Program-made: the position numbers and the translations under genes
Origin: Pleurotus ostreatus/Saccharomyces cerevisiae fusant
Lineage: Eukaryota; Opisthokonta
Reading direction: 5' to 3'
NCBI GenBank assembly: GCA_024196135.1
Contig: JAMQCK010000619.1
Location: 1 to 18,945, forward strand
DNA: 18,945 bases
In this document: positions 8,401 to 18,945 of the stretch, piece by piece
Layout of the letters: every line of letters begins with the position of its first letter
Numbering within the stretch: position 1 is the first letter of the stretch
Notes under the pieces: generated by a model
Database searches by the model: none
The model's input: only the letters and a program-made list of their open reading frames with translations
What the model was told of the DNA's origin: nothing

Positions 8401-9335
8401 GGCAGTCCGAATTCGATTAGTAATACATGACTCACTTGTGCCACTAAAGAGAGTACCTGATATGATTATTTGGCGTCATGCCCGTTGATAGAAGCTTAGG
8501 GAACTTATTCACCGCGTCTGCTTCGCACGCGGCAAAACAGGTTCAGTTAGACTGTTCGCGCCGAAAGAAAGAGGTCCAGCTTTGTAAAAGATGCGGGGAC
8601 AAGTACTTCACAGACAATATCCGACGGCGAACTTGGTTGGTCATCTCTCAAACAAAATCAGGTCGAGCAAGGGCGGCGAAGCGCGGTCTTTGAAAGGAGC
8701 GCCGTCAGAAGGAGGGAACTCGGAACGCTGTTGTCGCGAACTCACCATCAAGTTTTCGATGCGCTCTTCGAAGAAGACTGATCGCGATAGCGACGCCTTC
8801 CGCGAAGGATTGTATATGCTACGGAGTTGACGATAGATCAAAAGGGGAAGGCTACGAGATCAAAGGCCTATTCAGGTGGTCTGTGCGTGGTGTCATGTTC
8901 GCTCCGTAATTCTGCGCGTAGATGAGCTCACCCCGTTTTTCGGGTGGTTGGGAGCAGTCAGTGAGCCGCAAGTTATTTGCCTTCCCCCTTACACCAGCAC
9001 TCACAGTGAGTTTTTGATGGTGTTCAGCGAAGAGCGTCGAAATTATCGCTAGGAGTTCATACGCCCAGTCAGGAAATGCATGATGCCTTGCTAGAGCCAG
9101 AGCTTCACTGAAGCATGAAATCCAGAGTTGTATATTGTAAATGTCGCAACACGGTCACTGACAAGTATGACGGTGCTAATCAGATCAGAGTTTGTGGACC
9201 GGTGATTGTCTCCGTCGGTCGCGTGTCAACGCCACATATTCATCCCCTTCCCCGCACGCCGTCGTCGGCATCGAGCACGGCTGTCGACATCGAGCCCCAA
9301 AACCATCGTGCCAGCATCCCTCTGAGCCTGGCGAG
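8401..9335. other. Divergent intergenic region between the hypothetical gene and PMR1
   Basis: About 0.93 kb between a minus-strand and a plus-strand gene, so it should hold two promoters. Short open frames on both strands (for example plus 8478-8693 and minus 8641-8841) have no recognisable content. A minus-strand GTGAGT directly after an in-frame codon near 8750 could be a splice donor, but no convincing partner exon was found. A TATATTG-like stretch lies near 9130, about 200 nt before the PMR1 ATG. Confidence 0.5.
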
Positions 9336-14007
<4,672 letters not shown>

Positions 14008-14399
14008 ATTATCACTGGTACATCAGGAATAGACGGCATGATTTCTTCTTAAGGAATCTTCTCGTCCTTGTGTCGTGCGCAAATCGCTGCACAAGCCTCT
14101 GCATTTGCAGTTGTGAGGTGTGCCGGCCTCGTGAGCTCGACAGTGCGAGTCACCGTATTGCCGTACGCACCGTCCGCGCTGGGTTGCACTGCGCGCGTCG
14201 GGATGCTGACGCCACGAAAGGCGGACGCCGGCCTGACACGGGCCGATGTCCGGGAGCAAATGTTGATTCCCACGGTGTCATAGGGTTCTTTCAAACGGTC
14301 ACGGCCGCCACTTCAACAAACCTTGTGCCTTCAAAAGCGCCCAGTCCACCGAACGGCGCCCTGAATCACCGTTCTCCTTGATACACTCACACTCGTACG
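14008..14399. other. Intergenic DNA between PMR1 and the importin alpha gene
   Basis: About 390 nt holding the PMR1 3' flank and the importin promoter. An open minus-strand frame of about 80 codons (14049-14294) has fairly gene-like codons but no ATG and no known domain. A second minus-strand frame covers 14299-14480 and overlaps importin exon 1. Neither is supported as a gene. No TATA box is obvious before the importin ATG. Confidence 0.5.
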
Positions 14400-16100
14400 A
14401 TGCGGTCAAGACGAAATAGTGGGTACTTCCTTTGGGAATGACGCGCGTTGAATCTAACGGCTTTGTGTTTCTTTGCGTGTAGCGTACAAGGCTACCGTGC
14501 CTATGGAGGCGGATGACCGCCGCAAACGACGAGAAGAGCAGCAGGTCTCTATCCGTCGTCAAAAACGCGAGGAGCAGGTGTCCAAGCGCCGACATTTCTT
14601 GCCCTCATCAGGCGCCGACTCCGACGACGAAGCCATTGCTGTTGACACGAGCGTGAGTACGAAGGCATACAAGCATTACGGCTGAGCTAATATGCTGACG
14701 ATGTGTCCATAGAACATAGACAGTGCTATAACCGGCCTATTCTCTGAAGACCGCCTCCGCCATTTAGCGTCTGTGGCAACACTTCGAAAAATATTAACGA
14801 CCGCGGACCCTCCTATTGAGAAGATGATTGAGCGCGGCGTCGTTCCCAGACTGGTCGCACTCCTATCGTCTGACAACGAGATGCTGCAGGTATGCTCAGA
14901 AGCCATCCAAGCTCTATGCCACAGCTGGACGCTGACGATTTCTCCACGTAGTTTGAAGCTGCATGGGCACTCACGAATATCGCTGGCGGCACGCCTGAGG
15001 AGACGCGTGCGGTCCTCGACGCCAATGCGGCGCCGCGGCTAGTGCAGCTCCTCTACTCCTCCTCCGCCGGCGTGCGCGAACAGGCAGTCTGGGCGCTTGG
15101 CAACATCGCGGGAGACGGACCGCCGGCGCGCGCTCACCTATTGGAACGCGGTGCGCTAAGAGGCGTACTTCACGTTCTCGACGAGCCCGCGGAGCCCGCC
15201 GTCCTGCGCACTGCCGCGTGGACACTGAGCAACCTCTGCAGACATATGAGCGCGCGATTAGACAGCTCTTCGGTGGGTCGCGCGATTTTTCATGGCCTTG
15301 AAATATTTATGATGTTCTTGCAGGTTGGAGCCGCGCTTCCTGCCGTCCTTCGTCTTCTCGATACACCTGACGGCGAGCTGCTCGTCGACGTATGCTGGGC
15401 GCTTACCGACCTCTGCGAGAAGACGCACGCGCCGCTCGCCGCCCGCATCGGCGTATGTCACCCGCTGGTCACCCTCCTCGCCCATCCGTCACCCGGTATC
15501 GTCACGCCCGCACTCCTCGCGCTGAAGAACATCACCGCCGCCGACGACAGCGCCACGGACTCGGTCATCGAAGCAGGCGCTATCCCGGTCCTCGTGTCTT
15601 TGCTCGCCTATCCTGGCGAAGCAGTCCGCCGCGATGCCGCGCTCGCGCTCTCGAACGTGACCGCTGGCCCTCCAGCACACATTCAGGCCGCGCTCGACGC
15701 GGGCGCCGTCCCGCCGCTCGTGCGCGCATGTCAGCATGGCGACCCGTCGCTGCGGAAGGAGGCGTGCTGGGCGCTCGCGAACGCGATCGCGGGCGAGCCT
15801 GAGCAGGTGCGCTACCTCGTCTCCGAGGGCGTCGTCCCGCCGCTCTGCGGGATGCTCTCCATGGGCGACGCCCGCATCACCCTCGTCGTGCTCGACGCGC
15901 TCTCCAACGTCCTGCGCGTCGGGGAGATGGACCGCGACGAGGACGATGAATGGTCTCTGAACGAATACGCGCTGCTTCTCGAGGAGGCGGGCGGGCTGGA
16001 GGCGGTGCACAAGTTGCTCGAGCACGACAATGTGGACGTGTTCAATTTGGCGTATCATATCATGTCCACGTACTTTGCGGAATTGGACGATGATTTCTGA
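14400..16100 (+). CDS. Importin alpha (karyopherin alpha), divergent armadillo-repeat NLS receptor
   Basis: An adaptor that binds nuclear localisation signals and links cargo to importin beta. Exons are 14400-14418, 14483-14652, 14713-14889, 14952-15272 and 15324-16100 (1464 nt, 487 residues, in frame). The N-terminus is an importin-beta-binding domain (DDRRKRREEQQVSIRRQKRE, then SKRRHF), followed by about ten ARM repeats. The major-site Trp/Asn pairs are intact (W127/N131, W169/N173, W212/N216), as is W378/N382 in ARM8. Other positions differ from the canonical family: ARM7 reads RRDAALALSNVTAG, with Leu336 where the minor-site Trp is expected; the ARM6 Arg is Leu294; and ARM5 has CWALTDL, with Asp258 for Tyr. 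The protein is about 50 residues shorter than usual and ends at a short acidic DDD tail. Exon 1 (19 nt, MRSRRN) is inferred from an ATG followed by a donor and a branch site (TCTAACGG), so it is less certain than the rest. It could be the sole importin alpha or a paralogue. Confidence 0.92.
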
Positions 16101-16108
16101 AGGGTTTG

Positions 16109-16331
16109 ATGACCCCAGTAGCAGCGACTGGTACGATCGAGCGTAGGGCCCAAGTCCGTCGACGCGCACTCAAGGAAGCACAGGTACGTGATCAATACTG
16201 CTACTAATCAATCCCAATCAGGTGCGCCCGAAGCTCTTGAAGGGTCATGTCCTCGGTAAGTCCATCGCAGTCGCACGGTATATTGATCGCTCGTTCTGTC
16301 CCAAGGCGTGGACACGGGACTCGGGCGATGA
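16109..16331 (+). CDS. Candidate small spliced reading frame (44 residues), unrecognised
   Basis: Starting 9 nt after the importin stop, an ATG opens a frame that stays intact through two introns with good consensus. Exons are 16109-16183, 16222-16255 and 16306-16331. Intron 1 (38 nt) has donor GTACGT, branch CTACTAATC and acceptor ATCAG. Intron 2 (50 nt) has donor GTAAGT and acceptor CCAAG. The product is strongly basic (ERRAQVRRRALKEAQ, RPKLLKGHVLG) and ends at a TGA. I recognise no family. The same introns could equally lie in the importin 3'UTR with no protein made, or this could be the remnant of a larger gene. Confidence 0.35.
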
Positions 16332-16609
16332 GCGATAGAAGACGCTCAGGATCATGTCAGCGGGAAGTCGAGAACTGTTGAGCGGAGCTTTCGCCTGCCC
16401 GCGATATTGCCGAATGCGGTGGCCATCAGCTTCTTGCGCGATCCAAGCAGTCTCATTAAGATGCCCATTGTATGCCAGGACTGGCCTCGGGTGCCTTTTA
16501 AGTTCACGCGGTCCTTTATAGCAAGCGCGTATGCTGCTAATCCGACCTGATCCCTTCCCTCCGATTCCCTCAAGCTTCCAGCGTCGAAGTCAACGCTCAA
16601 TCTCTCGTC
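16332..16609. other. Short intergenic stretch before the membrane protein gene
   Basis: About 280 nt with no supported coding sequence. A TCCTTTATAGC segment near 16512 (TTTATA) is at best a weak plus-strand TATA-like site about 95 nt before the next ATG. Confidence 0.4.
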
Positions 16610-17937
16610 ATGGAGTTCAACCCTCTGATCGCGATGGATGTGACGGCGCTGCAGATCATCCTCATGACTCTAGGTGTCGACTTCCTTTTCTACGGTACGT
16701 CTTGTGCGGTTCACCATTGGCCGCGACTGATCGTCGACGACCCGCAGGTGTTCAATGTTGCCTCTTCAGCGCTGCTGGGGCTGCCCTAGCGTGCGTATCC
16801 CAGCTCTGAGCCGTCAGCCCGTAACACGCTCTACAGCCGCCGAGAGAAGACGTCCCCCATCCTTCTCGCCATCATCGCCATTTTCCTCGCCTGTTCGACT
16901 CTCGAAGTTGTCATGGACGCTACATACTATCTCGTCCAGTCACGGAATGACCAGAACCCGGATGTTATACGCTTACTGTACCGCATCGACTGCGTGATGG
17001 GGGTGGTGTCGCGATTTCAGGCGAGTGGGCCTGGTGCAATTTTCCTGTGAGTATAGGGGGCTAACATGATTCCAGTACATTCTGAACAACGCGATAGTCG
17101 TGTGGCGTGCATGGGCTCTATGGCCAGAGAGCGTCCGTGCTAAGGGCGCGCTGATCTTGTGCATGATCGCGACTGTAGGTAAGTATGATACTTGTCTGTC
17201 TTGATTCAGTCCCTGTAATAGCCGTCGTAGGTGGCGCTGTCGTCGACTTCGCGCTGTGGATAACGCACGGGAGGATAAGCGGAACAGCAACTGGCTGGCT
17301 CATGTGGGCGGTGCCGATGCTAGTCACCAACGTCCTCGCTACGACGCTAGTGGGATTGCAGGTCTGGTTAGTATCTCACTGGAGCAACAGAAAGAAATCA
17401 TCCTCGTGTTGCACATGCTTACCTACTTCGCAGGTATTACAGGCGTGACATCAAGGGCTCGCTGGGAAAAATGGACAGGGCGTCGCAAGTTGAGAAGATA
17501 CTTGTCCTGCTTATCGAAGTTGGGCTATTCTATTGTTTGTTCTGGGTGAGTTAAGCAGCTGTCTGTGTTTGATAGACTACACATGAGCTAATAGCCAGCA
17601 GATCGTCTACATCTCGCTAGTTATGACAGAGGATATGGTTTACTTCCACCCGTCCGACGTGGTCATCAGACCTTATCACTCCATTGTCGTGAGTCATTTC
17701 TTCACTTGCTTGTCGCCTTCATTGACCCTTCCTAAGAGCATATACCCCGCTTTCATCATTCTCGCTGTTGCCATGCAGCGCTCTGCGACGGAGACACTCC
17801 GGGAAACCAAGATCTCCCATCCTCTGCGATTTGGAGGTGACGAGGGGCAGACGCAAGGATATGGCGGGCTTACGCTGGACTGTACGGCCACCTTCTCATC
17901 GCCCCACACCGAGACCCTAACTATCTGCCCTCACTAG
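16610..17937 (+). CDS. Seven-helix fungal membrane protein of unknown function
   Basis: An integral membrane protein of 316 residues, of the kind often present in many copies in mushroom genomes; its role is unknown. Exons are 16610-16694, 16748-16790, 16837-17020, 17076-17178, 17231-17366, 17434-17545, 17602-17688 and 17737-17937 (951 nt, in frame). Hydrophobic segments lie at about 14-42, 50-76, 90-120, 126-150, 162-184, 203-229 and 246-263, giving a seven-helix pattern. Helix 3 ends in VVWRAWALWP and helix 5 in VWYYRRD, both characteristic of the group. The C-terminus is soluble and polar. The third intron begins with GC (CAG|GCGAGT), and no GT donor there restores the frame; its branch GGCTAAC and acceptor TCCAG are good. 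The TAG stop lies inside an 18-bp palindrome of the downstream repeat. A receptor role is possible from topology but unsupported. Confidence 0.87.
17021..17075 (+). other. Non-canonical GC-AG intron
   Basis: A 55-nt intron with donor CAG|GCGAGT, branch GGCTAAC and acceptor TCCAG. Retaining phase 0 joins the conserved RFQ and YILNNAIVVWRAW blocks. The nearby GT donors (GTGGGC, GTGCAA, GTGAGT) would all shift the frame. Confidence 0.8.
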
Positions 17938-17951
17938 CCGACGTCGGCTAG
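17934..17951. repeat. Perfect 18-bp palindrome containing the stop codon
   Basis: CTAGCCGACGTCGGCTAG equals its own reverse complement. It fuses a plus and a minus copy of the motif around GACGTC. The TAG stop of the membrane protein gene occupies 17935-17937 within the left arm. Confidence 0.95.
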
Positions 17952-17954
17952 CAC

Positions 17955-17983
17955 CGTGGGAAACGCGTTCAAATTTTCCCACG
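17955..17983. repeat. 9-bp inverted repeat between two motif copies
   Basis: CGTGGGAAA pairs with TTTCCCACG across an 11-nt loop. It sits between the palindrome and the motif copy at 17997. A related CGTGGGAAAAA occurs near 18180, before the direct pair at 18212/18231. Confidence 0.8.
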
Positions 17984-18316
17984 ATTTATCAAAATACTAG
18001 CCGACGTCAGGAGCCTGCAAATCCGCGTTAGCCGACGTTTGGACGGTGCAGAGGGGTTGCTACCATGCCCATCCACCACCGTACGAAGTTTGGAGGCGAG
18101 GGGGGCACGGGGAAGCGGTACAGAAATTGGCGTGTACGAACGCATTTGTGCGGGTACGCACGCAATACGATCGTACGCGCGTGGGAAAAACCGCTAGTAG
18201 CGGTCGTGATGGCTAGCCGACGTTGAGGGCGCTAGCCGACGTCCTATAGCATACACAGAGGTGTAGATATGTGCTCTTAATAATATTGGTGAATTTCAAG
18301 ACAACCGGCCCAGCAC

Positions 18317-18382
18317 GACGTCGGCTAGCCCGAGGCTGCTTGGGTCACGTGCCTCATGGTCAAGGTGAGGGCTAGCCGACGT
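18317..18382. repeat. Hairpin module, copy A, with a CACGTG core
   Basis: A GACGTCGGCTAGCCC arm and a GGGCTAGCCGACGT arm flank a 37-nt spacer containing TCACGTGC (18345-18352) and a TCAA.GTG tail. It duplicates the module at 18476-18541 with identical spacing. Confidence 0.88.
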
Positions 18383-18475
18383 TGGGGCACTCAGTCAAGG
18401 TTTCCAAGTGCATAAATATGACAGGGTATGTGGTGTGAGTATATCCTGCGCTGGAGACGTCGGCGAACGCACGCA

Positions 18476-18542
18476 GACGTCGGCTAGCCCTCGGTTTCTG
18501 GTATCACGTGCTCTGAAATCAAAGTGGGGGCTAGCCGACGTC
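18476..18542. repeat. Hairpin module, copy B, with a CACGTG core
   Basis: Same arms and 37-nt spacer as copy A. By hand alignment the spacers match at about 21 of 37 positions, with TCACGTGC (18504-18511) fully conserved. A direct motif copy follows at 18550. Confidence 0.88.
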
Positions 18543-18561
18543 TGGGGGCGTTAGCCGACGT

Positions 18562-18945
18562 CTGAGGTATACCGCATAGCTGCTGGTATGTGTGTGGTAT
18601 GGGCCTACTCACGGACATAGACACGCTCTACGGACTACGACGAATACTTACTCTATACGTTACTTGTACTTATCTTGTCATCTTGCTTACGCGCGGCGGG
18701 CCGGCTGATCGCGCCGCCGCCGCCTTACTTCTTGTCACGTCACACCTGTGACGAATACATCATCTTGCAACCCGCTCTCATCTCGTGTCTGCCTTCGACT
18801 TAAGCTGCTCGCCGCGCGCGGAGCTGGGCTTTGCCCCCTCTGGCGTGCGGCTCATCTCACTGACTGCCTAGGGCGGAGCTGGGCGCTAGCCCCCTCCTGC
18901 CTCAGGCCCGTTTCCTTTCGCGCCCGCGGCGGAGCTGGACGCACA
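18562..18945. other. Terminal repeat-rich DNA without a supported gene
   Basis: No open frame with recognisable content. ACGAATAC occurs twice (near 18640 and 18750), each followed by TCATCTTG-like sequence, which suggests an old duplication. A GTCAC/GTGAC inverted pair lies near 18735-18752. Three GCGGAGCTGG copies follow to the window end. Confidence 0.5.
18818..18938 (+). repeat. Three copies of GCGGAGCTGG at 55-56 nt spacing
   Basis: Copies begin at 18818, 18873 and 18929. The first two continue as GGGCTTTGCCCC and GGGCGCTAGCCCC, each able to form a GGGC/GCCC hairpin with a different 3-4 nt loop, followed by CCTC. The third (GCGGAGCTGGAC) diverges at its end. The array may continue beyond the window. 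Confidence 0.75.

Larger units (their letters stand above)
17934..18561. repeat. Cluster of CTAGCCGACGT motifs in direct and inverted orientation
   Basis: About twelve copies of SYTAGCCGACGT or its complement in 628 bp. Plus orientation: 17934 (CTAGCCGACGTC), 17997, 18027 (GTTAGCC variant), 18212, 18231, 18371, 18530 and 18550 (GTTAGCC variant). Minus orientation: 17940-17951, 18318-18329, 18457-18468 (degenerate, CGGCGAAC) and 18477-18488. Copies form modules: an inverted copy 52-57 nt before a direct copy (17940/17997, 18317/18369, 18476/18528), and direct pairs 19-30 nt apart (17997/18027, 18212/18231, 18530/18550). The DNA between is otherwise mostly unrelated. There is no open frame or transposase. 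It may be a protein-binding array, a non-autonomous element, or a genome-wide dispersed repeat. Confidence 0.9.

Noticed and set aside
15489..16169. 226-codon minus-strand frame
   Set aside because: It is the antisense shadow of the last importin alpha exon, whose armadillo repeats are clearly coded on the plus strand.
17934..18561. CRISPR array
   Set aside because: Motif copies occur in both orientations with irregular spacers and the genome is eukaryotic. The arrangement does not fit repeat-spacer arrays.
17938..18945. Telomere or complete transposon
   Set aside because: No TTAGGG-type repeats, no transposase or reverse transcriptase frame, and no clear terminal repeats with target-site duplications inside the window.

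Overview
The window is nuclear DNA of a filamentous fungus, most likely an agaricomycete basidiomycete. The genes are split into many small exons by introns of about 46-60 nt with GTRNGY-type donors and CTAAC/CTGAC-like branch sites. Coding DNA is GC-rich, and the gene families are typical of mushrooms: a Zn2Cys6 factor starting KACMNCRFLKIKCDG, an isopenicillin-N-synthase-like oxygenase, and a seven-helix membrane protein of the kind often expanded in these fungi. A placement in Polyporales is only a guess. All exon models were built by hand and keep an intact reading frame across every junction.

Layout. At 1-273 (minus strand) is the start of a Zn2Cys6 transcription factor that runs off the window. 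From 274 to 3850 lies a gene-poor, partly pyrimidine-rich stretch with decayed tandem repeats and a G-quadruplex-like GGGGC array. At 3851-3930 (minus) is a tRNA-Ala(TGC) with an 8-nt intron. At 4093-5895 (minus) is a ten-exon 2-oxoglutarate/Fe(II) oxygenase, followed by 1.3 kb of upstream DNA with a TATA box and a GATA cluster. At 7213-8220 (minus) is an unidentified protein. At 9336-14007 (plus) is a 22-exon Golgi-type Ca2+/Mn2+ P-type ATPase (PMR1/SPCA). At 14400-16100 (plus) is a divergent importin alpha, and 9 nt after its stop there is a possible tiny spliced reading frame (16109-16331). At 16610-17937 (plus) is an eight-exon, seven-helix membrane protein containing a GC-AG intron.

The last kilobase has no recognised gene. 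It holds about twelve copies, in both orientations, of the 12-mer SYTAGCCGACGT arranged in inverted and direct pairs. One perfect 18-bp palindrome of this motif contains the stop codon of the membrane protein gene. Further on there are three spaced copies of GCGGAGCTGG.

The genes do not form an evident pathway. This is a housekeeping neighbourhood (ion pump, nuclear import, tRNA) mixed with accessory genes (oxygenase, transcription factor, seven-helix protein). The most unusual items are the CTAGCCGACGT block with its duplicated hairpin module, an importin alpha that has lost a key tryptophan of the minor NLS groove, 13-nt and 16-nt microexons, and the candidate spliced microprotein.
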